Part shown: positions 35,712 through 44,346 of the stretch, in pieces
Numbering within the stretch: position 1 is the first letter of the stretch
How the letters are laid out: the number at the start of each line of letters is the position of its first letter
Assembly: GCA_944326365.1 (NCBI GenBank)
Contig: CALVDR010000001.1
Location: forward strand, 1-64,000
Length of the DNA stretch: 64,000 nt
Direction of reading: 5' to 3'
Origin: an uncultured Bacteroidales bacterium
Lineage (GTDB): Bacteria; Bacteroidota; Bacteroidia; Bacteroidales; UBA932
The notes under the pieces: generated by a model
The model's input: the letters and a program-made list of their open reading frames with translations, nothing else
Told to the model about the DNA's origin: nothing
Database searches by the model: none
Made by a program: the position numbers and the translations under genes

Positions 35712-38637
35712 TCAGAATGTGAAGGTGGCGCCGAGGGTGAATGTCCTGGTCCTCGGATAATATGTCGTGCTTTCTATTCCCGGATTCAGGCCGGACAGGC
35801 TGACCTCAGGGTCGACTCCCTTGTATCCTGTCAGGCAGAACACGTTCTGAGCCGACAGATAGACCCTGATATTTTTCAGATACGCATTGCGGAATCTGAT
35901 ATTGTATGAAAGCGAGACATTGTCCAGTTTCAGGAACGATGCGTCTTCCAGATATTTGGATGAATATGTCACCGGTCCGGTAAAAGTGGTGTCGTCCAGC
36001 CATGAGGCCATGATATTCTTCAGACCGATACCTGTGATATTCTCGAACTCAGCCCTGTAATTGTTGAAGACCTTGCCGCCTATCTGGGCTCTGAATGTGG
36101 CGCTCAGGCCGAAGTTGCCCCATCTGAGACTGTTGCTCCATCCGAGAGTGAAATCAGGATAGGCCGAGCCGAGATTCACCCAGTCATCTTCAGGTACCGT
36201 TCCGGCAATGGAGCCTTCGAGTTCGTCATTTCCCGTATCAGGGTCCACGCCGGCCCATTCCGGACCATAGAACGACCCCAGGCTCTCCCCTTCAATAAGC
36301 CTCTGGCAATACACTCCTACCGGAGTATTTATCCAGCCTATCTTGTATTCTCCGTTCTGGAACTCTTCATTGGTGAATGAAATGAGCTTATTCGTATTCT
36401 TGGCGAATGTCAGAGTGGTATTCCATTCGAATTTCTCACCTTTCACAGGAGTACCGTAAAGGGTGATCTCTATACCCGAGTTGCTGATGGAGCCGACGTT
36501 CGTAAAGAGGGTTTCATAGTCATACGGAGGCACCGGCACGCTGTAGTCATACAGCAGATCGGTCGTAAGCCTGTAGTAATAGTCGATGGAACCGCCGAGC
36601 CTGTTGTCGAAGAATGCGAAATCCAGTCCGGCATTGTACTCGGTCTTCTTTTCCCATCCGAGATCCGGATTCGCGTTGCTGCTCGGAGCGTAAGCATTCA
36701 CCCATTCACCGTTGTAGTAGAAATACCCGTCAGGTTCCATGAGCAGAAGCGACTTGTAGTTCGAGAAGTCCTGGTTTCCTGTCACGCCGTACCCTGCCCT
36801 GAGTTTCAGTTCATCGAGCCATTCGGCGTCCTTCAGCCAGTTTTCCCTGTTCAGGCGCCATCCCAGGCTGACTGCAGGGAACCAGCCCCATTTGTTGTCT
36901 TTTCCGAACTTGGTGGAACCGTCTCTTCTGAGGGAAACGGATGCGAGATACTTCTCGTCGTAGTTGTACATCACACGGCCGAAGAATGCGATATACCTGC
37001 TCGACTCCCTGAACGAAGACATGGAAGCCATACCCTGCGCCAGGGCGGAACCTGTCCCGATATTGTCCGTCTGGAAGATATCGTTGTCGAAACCGTAGTT
37101 CTCCATGGAGGAGTCACGGTAGTTTATCTGCTGCCAGGTGTAGCCCAGGACAGCCTGCACGGAATGCTTTCCGAAAGTATTTGCGTACTGCATGGTACTT
37201 TCCCACTGAAGATCGCTCGAATGGGAGTTGCTGATGTATGCATTTCCGTTCTGGCCGATGATGCTCGGATAGTACTGTGTCCTGTATGTACGGCCTTCGT
37301 ACCGTTCGTTGTTGTAACTGAAGAAATTGTCCCATTTAAGGCCTTCCACGGGGAGTATGTTCAGGGTGGCCCTGACGCTGGCCGTCAGATTGTCGGAATC
37401 GTTTTCATCGTTCCGTTCGTCTACCATGGCCACAGGGTTGTAGTAATCCATGCCTATGACCCTGTAGTATCCGCCTGATTCCTTGTTTTCAGGATCGTAG
37501 ACAGGCTCTGTAGGATTGTGCAGGAAGGCCTGCCGGAAGGCATCATAGTTCGCCGAAGAGTACTGTCTCTTCACGTAGCTGAGATTGTAGTCCATCGTCA
37601 GCCATCCTTTTATGGCGTTCTGATGGATATTGGTCTTGATGAGATATTTGTCGGAGTCGTTTTTCCTCTGCAGACCCTGGTTCTGCTCGATGTTGAGGAT
37701 AGTCCTGTGAGAGAAATTCTCGGAACCGCCTGAAACGGCGAGATTGTGTTTGTGACTGATCGGGGTTCTGGTGATTTCCCTGAACCAGTCCGTGTCGGAA
37801 CCGTAGAGAGAGCCGGATGATGCCGGGGCGAAGTTCTCGACAGTATATTCGAACTGTCCGGCCGTCATCGGAACAGCCCTGCGTGCTACAGTCTGGACCG
37901 AGACCTGGCCGTCATATTCGACTGTCATCTGGCCGGCCTTCGCCCTCTTCGTAGTGATGATGATCACTCCGTTGGTCCCTCTGGTACCGTAAATGGCAGC
38001 CGCGGAACCGTCCTTGAGCACATCGATGGATTCGACTTCCTGGAAATTGATGTTCCGGATATCGGCATCCACGACTCCGTCGATGATGATCAGCGGGCCC
38101 TGGCCAGCCATCAGCGTATTCGTGCCTCGGAGAAGTATCTCATATGAGCCGTTCGGGTCACCGCCGTCAGGGTTCGTGATGGTAAGTCCCGCCACTTTTC
38201 CCTGAAGCATGGCCGTGGCATCCGTGAATGAGCCCAGATCGAAGTCCGTGGATTTCAGGCTGGTCACGGAACCGGTCACTTCCTTCTTCGTGGTCTTTCC
38301 GTATCCTATGACCACGGTCTCATCCAGCATGGTGGCTGCAGACCTTTCGAGGACGATGTTGAAAGTCGCCGTGTTTCCCGGCGTGAATGTGTAGTCGTCA
38401 TAGCCCAGATAAGATACTGTGACAGCCTCATCCGGGCTGACTGTCATGGAAAAATTGCCTTCATTGTCTGTTATGGAGTACCCCCCCCCCAACTGCTATA
38501 AGCGCGGCTCCCGCGAGAGGACCGCCGTCATCCGCGGCGCTGACATGACCCTTTATGGTCACGTCCTGCGCCCGGACTGAAAGCAGCGAAACCATTGACA
38601 GCAGAGCTGTCACAATAAATTTTGCCATTGTATTCAT
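35712..38637 (-). CDS. SusC/RagA-family transporter (SusC3), frameshifted at a G10 tract (phase OFF)
   Basis: The ATG at 38637 opens a signal peptide (MNTMAKFIVTALL, to about residue 23) and the start of a carboxypeptidase-regulatory-like domain, then reaches ten G's at 38481-38490. With G10 the frame shifts and stops at 38461-38463 after 58 residues. With nine G's it joins the downstream frame (AVGGGYSITDNEG) and would give 974 residues. That downstream frame contains MLDETVVIGYG, the signature SAAIYGTRGTNGVIIITTK and a barrel ending TLGATFTF. The gene is otherwise intact, so a reversible slippage state is more likely than decay. A start at the TTG at 38492 would lack the signal peptide and is unlikely. 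It follows the sugar transporter in PUL 3. Confidence 0.88.
38481..38490 (-). repeat. Poly-G tract (G10) in susC3, out of frame
   Basis: Ten C's on the plus strand give G10 in the coding strand at codons 50-53. Deletion of one G restores the full 974-residue frame. The location in the N-terminal domain differs from that in susC1 and susC2 (about codon 86), so the tract seems to have arisen independently. Confidence 0.8.
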
Positions 38638-38675
38638 CGGAATAGCGTTTTGTTTGTTCTTGACAAGGTTTTTTA

Positions 38676-39692
38676 TCAGTTACCTCCGGAAACTATGATC
38701 AGTGCCAGTCCCGCTATGAAGAAAAGGAACATCACTGAAAGCAGGGTATTCGTACCCCTGTCGGCACCCTTGAATTCCTTCCATATGAAGACGCCCCAAA
38801 TCGCGGCTATCATAGGGGCTCCCTGTCCGAGAGCATACGATATTGCAGCTCCGGCCTGGCCTGAAGCGATATAGCTGAACGCTGTTCCGAGACACCATAC
38901 CGCACCGCCCAGCATACCCGTAAGATGGGTCTTGAAGCTGCCGCGGAAATACTCGCCGTAGCTGACACGCTCTCCTACGAACGGATACCTCATCACGAGG
39001 GAGTTGAACAGGAAATTGCTCAGCAGCACTCCCACCGAGAATATGAAGATGGCAGTGTAAGGGGTAAGCATGCCCGGAGCCGGATGCTCGAAGTTCCCGA
39101 GATCCATGGCCTTGGCCACGAACCTGTAGAAGAATGACATGAGTACGCCTGCCACTACGGCAAGGATCAGTCCCTTCCTGTTCTGTCCGGAATCCTTCGT
39201 GTCCTTTCCTTTCTGCATCCTGCCGGATGCAATGCCGTTGCAGATGACCGCTATCACGATAAGCGCCACACCCAGGAACAGGATCACCGGATCGCCCTTA
39301 GGCGCACCGATATAGTTTATGATGACTCCAAGAACGAGAGAAAGTCCTACGCCAAGCGGGAATGCTACCGCAAGCCCGGCAATGGATGTGGATGCCGAAA
39401 GCAGGATATTGGAAGCATTGAAGATGACGCCGCCGAGAATGACGCTCCATATATTGGCCGCGTCGGCCTGACCCAGGTCCTCGATGAAAGACCGTCCCTG
39501 AGAGCCGAAACTTCCCATGGTAAAACATATTACGAGGGAGAACAGAAGCATTCCTATGACATAGTCCCAGTAGAAAAGCTCGTATCTCCAGCTTTTGGCT
39601 GCAAGTTTCTGGGTATTTCCCCACGAACCCCAGCACATCATTGTGATAAAACAGAATATCACAGCAAGAGCATAACTGTTTACGATAAACAT
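38676..39692 (-). CDS. rbsP: GRP-type (glucose/ribose porter) sugar transporter of the inner membrane
   Basis: This 338-residue protein has about ten hydrophobic segments and resembles the GRP/RhaT branch of drug/metabolite transporters. Typical pieces are WGSWGNTQKLA near 22, FNASNILLSASTSIAGLAVAFPLGVGLS near 95 and GQGAPMIAAIWGVFIWKEFKGA near 295. In Bacteroides such a permease is the ribose importer of the ribose PUL (called RbsP there). Here it lies 64 bp after ribokinase and 38 bp before susC3 in the same operon, so it probably imports ribose released outside the inner membrane. The symbol is assigned from context rather than from sequence alone. Confidence 0.75.
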   Translation of the reverse strand: MFIVNSYALAVIFCFITMMCWGSWGNTQKLAAKSWRYELFYWDYVIGMLLFSLVICFTMGSFGSQGRSFIEDLGQADAANIWSVILGGVIFNASNILLSASTSIAGLAVAFPLGVGLSLVLGVIINYIGAPKGDPVILFLGVALIVIAVICNGIASGRMQKGKDTKDSGQNRKGLILAVVAGVLMSFFYRFVAKAMDLGNFEHPAPGMLTPYTAIFIFSVGVLLSNFLFNSLVMRYPFVGERVSYGEYFRGSFKTHLTGMLGGAVWCLGTAFSYIASGQAGAAISYALGQGAPMIAAIWGVFIWKEFKGADRGTNTLLSVMFLFFIAGLALIIVSGGN

Positions 39693-39756
39693 GGTATAAT
39701 AGATTTAATTCATTATTATGTGGAATATTTACTTTATTATGCGGAAATATTCGCAT

Positions 39757-40683
39757 TTACAGTGAAGCGGCGATGACAGCATCGGTTTCGGCTCTGGTCG
39801 GAACGGATTCCTGAGCCCCGCGTCTGGTCACGGCTATGGAAGATGCCACTGTTGCGAAACAGGCAGCATCGCGAAGGCTCTTTCCTTCTGACAACGCCAC
39901 ACTCAAGGCCCCGCAATAGGTATCTCCGGCCGCAGTAGTGTCTATGGCAGGCACTTTTCTCGACGGGATGAACTCCGAGCCGTCTTTGCTGCAAACCATC
40001 GACCCCTTCGATCCCATGGTGATGATCACATTCCCGACACCGTTCCCCATCAGCACTTCCGCAGCCTTCTCTGCAGACTGGCGGTCGGACACCTGAATGC
40101 CGGCCATCTGTCCTGACTCTGTCTCGTTCGGAATCAGAAGCGATATGTACCGGTATATTTCTTCAGGAAGACGGCATGCGGGAGCTGGATTCAGAATCAC
40201 ATATACACCAGATTCGGATGCAATTCTGGCAGCCTCCAGCACTGTTTCCACGGGAATTTCAAGCTGGAGCAGAAGAATCCCGGCTTCCCTGATTACGGAC
40301 TCAAGACCTTTCACGTCTTCCGGTGTAAAATCGAGATTCGCCCCTGAAGCCACTGAAATGGAATTCTCCGCAGAAGCATCCACATTTATAAGGGCGACAC
40401 CGGAAGGCTGGGAGGAATACAATATATGGGAGGTGTCAATGCCTTCCTGTTCATAACTTCGGACAGAACTCTCCCCGAAAAGGTCCTTGCCTACCTTGCA
40501 TACGAAAGTGACGTCACCGCCGAGCCTCTTGGCTGCAACTGCCTGATTCGCACCTTTTCCGCCGTGTCCCATCGTGAACGCCCCTCCCAGGACAGTTTCA
40601 CCCGGAGACGGCAGCTTGTCCGCCCTGACAGTCATGTCGGTGTTGCTGCTTCCGATGACTAGAATTTTTCTGGATTTCATCAT
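39757..40683 (-). CDS. rbsK: Ribokinase (PfkB family)
   Basis: This 308-residue kinase phosphorylates D-ribose to ribose-5-phosphate with ATP in the cytoplasm. The N-terminal sugar-binding motif GHGGKGANQAVAAKRLGG (about 39-56) and the anion hole/catalytic base motif DTTAAGDTYCGAL near 250 match RbsK. NPAPACRLPE near 165 also fits the family. Either of two adjacent ATG codons (40683 or 40680) could be the start. It is the first gene of PUL 3, divergent from lacI, with a MITE-like element 15-18 bp upstream. With the nucleoside hydrolase and ADPRH enzymes outside and RpiB at 61443 it forms a plausible ribose catabolic route. Confidence 0.93.
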   Translation of the reverse strand: MMKSRKILVIGSSNTDMTVRADKLPSPGETVLGGAFTMGHGGKGANQAVAAKRLGGDVTFVCKVGKDLFGESSVRSYEQEGIDTSHILYSSQPSGVALINVDASAENSISVASGANLDFTPEDVKGLESVIREAGILLLQLEIPVETVLEAARIASESGVYVILNPAPACRLPEEIYRYISLLIPNETESGQMAGIQVSDRQSAEKAAEVLMGNGVGNVIITMGSKGSMVCSKDGSEFIPSRKVPAIDTTAAGDTYCGALSVALSEGKSLRDAACFATVASSIAVTRRGAQESVPTRAETDAVIAASL

Positions 40684-40698
40684 TTCTTTATAGTATTA

Positions 40699-40904
40699 AC
40701 GTCAGTTCGACGAATTATTTTACTCCGTACCAGAGACTTCGTCGAACTGACGTTACGATTTCTTCGAAATCTCTTCCCTTTTACGTGTCACCCCTCTTAA
40801 ATTCTCCCCTGAATATGGGAGAACTTACTGCCGGATTCGTTTCCCGAATCCTCTACAGAGGTAGTTCTCTGAAATTCACTACGCTCTTTTCATCGAACTC
40901 ACGT
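40699..40904 (+). mobile_element. MITE-like element A, copy 4
   Basis: This full-length copy is flanked by a perfect 7-bp direct repeat AGTATTA (40692-40698 and 40905-40911). Termini and internal hairpins match copies 1, 2 and 5, with some drift (CGCTCTTTT for CGTTCTTTT). It occupies over half of the 372-bp divergent region between rbsK and lacI and ends 15-18 bp before the rbsK start. It therefore separates rbsK from any promoter lying nearer to lacI. Confidence 0.85.
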
Positions 40905-41005
40905 AGTATTAGTGTTATCTGGATCGTGACTTCCGAGTGTGAAATTATTCAATAAAATCGAATTAAACCGTATATGGAATGAAAAAACAAACGATTTTGC
41001 ATTAT

Positions 41006-41036
41006 TTTTAGCGAAACTTTCACTACATTTGCGCAA
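41006..41036 (+). promoter_or_regulatory. lacI promoter (-7 box) overlapped by the GCGAAA/GCGCAA motif
   Basis: TACATTTG at 41024-41031 matches the TAnnTTTG -7 consensus and would start a transcript near 41038, before the lacI ATG at 41056. A TTTG at 40996-40999 is a possible -33 element, though the 24-bp spacing is long. The same stretch carries TTTTAGCGAAA (41007-41016 core) and TTTGCGCAA (41028-41036), GCG cores 20 bp apart, like the motif before susC1 and susC2. An operator over the promoter would fit autoregulation. Confidence 0.45.
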
Positions 41037-41055
41037 CAAGACGACCACATGAGCC

Positions 41056-42072
41056 ATGAAGACCACATTAGAGACAATAGCCCGGAACACAGGTTTCTCG
41101 AAATCCACAATTTCACGAGTATTAAACAATAAAGCTTATGCAAGCAGAATTTCGAAAGAAACGGTGGACATCATACTGAATGAAGCCGAACGGTGCGGCT
41201 ATACTCCGAATCTGATTGCGAAAAATTTGCGCATTAACAAATCCCAGACCATAGGGCTTCTGGTACCGTCACTGGCAAATCCGTATTTCGCAGAAATAGC
41301 CAGCGTGATCGTCCTCGAATCCAGAAAATACGGCTACACTACCATAGTGGCCGACACCATGGAAAATGAAAACATGCAGAACGCATCCATAACCAATATC
41401 CTGACACGGCAGGTCGACGGAATCATCATAGTCCCGTGCGGAAGCAACCCCGCATATCTGGAACAGACGAACAAGCAATGTGTTCCTATCATACTGGTGG
41501 ACAGATACTATGAAAACTCACCGCTGCCGTATGTCGTGACGAACAATTTCCACGGCGGATACATGGCGACTTCCCTTCTGGTCCGGAACGGCCACAAGGA
41601 CATAGCATGCATACAGGGGCCGCCTGCGGCCATGACGAACAGGAAAAGGATAGCCGGTTATATGAGTGTGCTGAAAGAAAACCATCTTGAAGACAGGGCC
41701 ATCATCACCGGCAACGAATTCTCGATACAGAACGGATATCTGGAGACCAAGCTGCTCCTGAACAACGAACGCAGGCCTACCGCCATATTCGCGCTGAGCA
41801 ACAACATAGGCCTTGGGGCCATCAAAGCCATAAGGGAAGCCCGGCTCAGAATACCGGAAGACATTTCGCTGATCTCATTCGACAACTACCTGTATCTGGA
41901 TTTTCTGGAGCCTCCCGTCACCCGTATAGGACAGATGGTGGACGAGATGGGGAAAATGGCCGTGAAACTGCTGAACGAAAGCATCGCCAACCACCGCGAA
42001 ATCAAATCCCAGATCGAACTCTCTCCGGAAATGATCATGCGCGATTCCGTCGCGCCCCTCATCTCCCGGTGA
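41056..42072 (+). CDS. LacI-family transcriptional regulator
   Basis: This 338-residue regulator has an N-terminal helix-turn-helix and hinge (TLETIARNTGFSKSTISRVLNN, then YTPNLIAKNLRINKSQ, about residues 3-62) and a periplasmic-binding-protein-like sugar-sensing core (about 63-335). LVPSLANPYFAEIA is near 72 and SFDNYLYLDFLEPPVT near 275. It diverges from the ribokinase operon and is the likely regulator of PUL 3, responding to ribose or a phosphorylated form, by analogy with other ribose loci. A motif shared with the susC1 and susC2 upstream regions overlaps its promoter. The ligand is inferred from neighbours only. Confidence 0.9.
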   Translation: MKTTLETIARNTGFSKSTISRVLNNKAYASRISKETVDIILNEAERCGYTPNLIAKNLRINKSQTIGLLVPSLANPYFAEIASVIVLESRKYGYTTIVADTMENENMQNASITNILTRQVDGIIIVPCGSNPAYLEQTNKQCVPIILVDRYYENSPLPYVVTNNFHGGYMATSLLVRNGHKDIACIQGPPAAMTNRKRIAGYMSVLKENHLEDRAIITGNEFSIQNGYLETKLLLNNERRPTAIFALSNNIGLGAIKAIREARLRIPEDISLISFDNYLYLDFLEPPVTRIGQMVDEMGKMAVKLLNESIANHREIKSQIELSPEMIMRDSVAPLISR

Positions 42073-42093
42073 GCCTGTAGGACTGCAAGACTG

Positions 42094-43353
42094 CTAATCA
42101 CGCAAACAGTTAATAGGTACGACACAGATACCGTCCGGCCTTCTGTAAGCAGGACCGGATGCGGTAATTATCATCATGAATTCCGGTTCATTATCGACAA
42201 GCGATTTGAGTTTAAGAAGATTCCGCACGCCTTCGTCTATAAGTTTCTGACCGCCGAGCTTGACTTCAGCTGCCGCCCACTTCCCGTTCGGGAGATGGAT
42301 AATGGCATCGCATTCAAGACCGTTGCTGTCTCTGTAATGCCGGACTTCTCCCTGCATCGTACTTGAATATATAGTCAGGTCCCGTACGGCCATGTCTTCA
42401 AACAGCAAACCGAATGAATTCAGGTCATTCATCAGATCATCCGGAGACACATGAAGAGCAGAACAGGCGATAGAAGTATCAGTAAAATGTCTAGTAGGAG
42501 TCGAACGGATAGCCGCTTTACTCCTGATATTCGGATTCCATGCCATGATATCCTCTATGATATAGAGATCTTTCAACGCATCCATATATTTCTCAAAAGT
42601 CTTCACATCAAACGTCATCCTGTTGTTTGTCCTGATGATATCCTGAATAATAGTAGTAGTCGGCGCTTCCGTAGAAATATTCCTCGCATAGCTTCTGAGA
42701 ATCATCCTCAGCACTTCAGGATTTTTGTTCCTGAATTTGTCATTATCGGAATTTTCGAAATTGAAAAGTCCCTCATAATAGTTTGACGTTATATCCAATG
42801 CCACATCTTCGTCACCAACCAGCGACTGCGGCCAACCACCTCTGCACAACTGGAAAGCTGTCTTCCGCAGACTGTGGCCAATGTTCTCATCAAAAAATTT
42901 CAAGTCAGGGTTTCCGAACAGTTCCCGGACAGACACTATACCCTTTGATTCCAATGATTCGTACAATGTCATGGGACGCATCTTCACGGATACGATACGG
43001 CCTGCGCCGGAATGATGTATCCTCGTCTTGTCTTCCGGTGTCGAACTTCCGGTAAGTATGAACTGTCCGAACCCGGAGTGCTCATCCACATAATTCCTGA
43101 CCTCGTCCCATATCTGGGGTACAGCCTGCCATTCATCGATAAGGCGCGGCTTCTCTCCGTCAAGAGTAGCCTTGGGATCCATCTGGGCCAGAGTGATGGC
43201 ACTCTCGGTGCTCAATTTTCTGACGCTTTTCGCAAACTGCATGGCAGTAGTAGTTTTACCGCAAAACTTGGGTCCGGCTATAAGGACCGCTCCGGAAGAT
43301 TTCATCTTGCGCTCTATCGTAGTCTCAACTATACGTTTCAGATACTGTTCCAT
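42094..43353 (-). CDS. AAA_14/DUF4143-type ATP-binding protein
   Basis: This 419-residue protein has an AAA_14 ATPase domain with the Walker A motif GPKFCGKTTTA near residue 27, a Walker B-like RLIDEWQ near 90 and sensor FILTGSST near 120. A DUF4143 domain in the second half includes YRDSNGLECDAII and AAEVKLGG near 360, a PD-(D/E)xK-like nuclease signature. Such proteins are common in Bacteroidota and archaea and their role is unclear, perhaps defence or toxin-linked. The start at 43353 was chosen over one 13 codons upstream because family members begin near MEQYLKR. A four-unit 23-bp repeat lies 41 bp upstream. Confidence 0.88.
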   Translation of the reverse strand: MEQYLKRIVETTIERKMKSSGAVLIAGPKFCGKTTTAMQFAKSVRKLSTESAITLAQMDPKATLDGEKPRLIDEWQAVPQIWDEVRNYVDEHSGFGQFILTGSSTPEDKTRIHHSGAGRIVSVKMRPMTLYESLESKGIVSVRELFGNPDLKFFDENIGHSLRKTAFQLCRGGWPQSLVGDEDVALDITSNYYEGLFNFENSDNDKFRNKNPEVLRMILRSYARNISTEAPTTTIIQDIIRTNNRMTFDVKTFEKYMDALKDLYIIEDIMAWNPNIRSKAAIRSTPTRHFTDTSIACSALHVSPDDLMNDLNSFGLLFEDMAVRDLTIYSSTMQGEVRHYRDSNGLECDAIIHLPNGKWAAAEVKLGGQKLIDEGVRNLLKLKSLVDNEPEFMMIITASGPAYRRPDGICVVPINCLRD

Positions 43354-43394
43354 GCTTTTAAATTTGACTGCAAATTTAACGAAAAATGCCACAA

Positions 43395-43484
43395 TCCCAA
43401 AATTGCGGCATAAAAATTCCCAATATTGCGGGGAAAATATTCCCAGAATTGTGGCGAAAAAATTCCCAATATTATAGAATCCCT
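43395..43484. repeat. Array of four 23-bp-period degenerate repeats
   Basis: Four units begin with TCCC at 43395, 43418, 43441 and 43464, spaced exactly 23 bp. Each has the form TCCCAAWATTGYGG followed by an A-rich stretch; the last unit degenerates into the 3' end of folD (stop at 43472). The array lies between the starts of the AAA ATPase gene (43353) and the folD stop, so it is probably a regulatory array for the ATPase gene. It is not a CRISPR array: units are short and there are no spacers. Confidence 0.7.
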
Positions 43485-44329
43485 GACTGTTTTCTCAGGA
43501 AACACTCGATAGTATTCTCCATCAGGCAGCAGATGGTCATCGGACCTACTCCGCCCGGCACTGGAGTGATGACTGAAGCCTTCGGCTCAATGGCGGCGAA
43601 GTCCACGTCTCCGCAGAGTTTTCCGGTCTCGGGATCCCTGTTCACACCCACATCCATGACCACGGCACCATCGGATACCATGTCGGCTGTCACGAATTTA
43701 GGCCGGCCTATCGCCACTACGAGGATATCGGCTTCACGTGTCAGGGCAGGAAGATCGGCAGTCTTGCTGTGCGCTATGGTGACCGTGGCATTCTCATCGA
43801 GAAGAAGCTTCGCTACCGGAAGACCTACGATGTTGCTGCGCCCTATGACCACGGCCCTTTTTCCTGCGATCTTCACCCCAGCTGTCTTCAACATCTTGAT
43901 GATGCCTTTCGGCGTACATGGCAGAGTGCATGGCTGTTTCTGCCACAGGGCGGCTACATTGAGCGGATGGAAACCGTCCACATCCTTCGACTTGTCTATA
44001 GTCTCTATGACCTTCGCCTCGGAAATATGCTTGGGCAGAGGCAGCTGTACCAATATGCCGTCCACCGTATCATCAGCGTTCAGCTGCCTGATAAGGTCGA
44101 GCAATTCCTCTTCGGATATGGTTTCAGGCTTTCTTATGGTCGTGTTCCTGATTCCCACGAACTCAGATGCCTTTGCCTTTCCCGTCACGTAAGACACGCT
44201 CGCCGGGTCATCGCCCACCAGTATCACCACCAGATGAGGCACACGCCCGTATTTTTCAGGGAAAGTCGAAACTTCATCCCTCATGTCTGCCTTCAGCCTG
44301 GCAGACAGTTCTTTTCCGCTTATTATCAT
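43472..44329 (-). CDS. folD: Bifunctional methylenetetrahydrofolate dehydrogenase/cyclohydrolase
   Basis: This 285-residue cytosolic enzyme converts 5,10-methylene-THF to 10-formyl-THF for purine and formyl-Met synthesis. Seen are SYVTGKAKASEFVGI near 48 with the catalytic Lys, GILVQLPLPKHI near 92, the NADP-binding VVIGRSNIVGLPVAKLLL near 160, and PVPGGVGPMTICCLMENT near 258. It fits the pur genes that follow, which use formyl-THF (purH). A MITE-like element lies 17 bp upstream of the ATG and the 23-bp array overlaps its 3' end. Confidence 0.96.
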   Translation of the reverse strand: MIISGKELSARLKADMRDEVSTFPEKYGRVPHLVVILVGDDPASVSYVTGKAKASEFVGIRNTTIRKPETISEEELLDLIRQLNADDTVDGILVQLPLPKHISEAKVIETIDKSKDVDGFHPLNVAALWQKQPCTLPCTPKGIIKMLKTAGVKIAGKRAVVIGRSNIVGLPVAKLLLDENATVTIAHSKTADLPALTREADILVVAIGRPKFVTADMVSDGAVVMDVGVNRDPETGKLCGDVDFAAIEPKASVITPVPGGVGPMTICCLMENTIECFLRKQSGIL

Positions 44330-44346
44330 ATATTCGAAATATTATA

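Noticed and set aside
32732..35722. A 996-codon open frame on the plus strand
   Set aside because: It lies antisense to the ADPRH and susD3 genes, has no homologous motif, and its length follows from the codon use of the real minus-strand genes. The minus-strand proteins have clear family motifs.
38477..38492. TTG at 38492 as the start of susC3
   Set aside because: This would omit the signal peptide and first beta-strands, leaving no way to reach the outer membrane. The upstream ATG with a good signal peptide joins the frame with one G fewer.
43395..43484. Short CRISPR or coding repeat
   Set aside because: The units are only 23 bp, degenerate and without spacers; the period is not a multiple of three, so the array is not a coding repeat.
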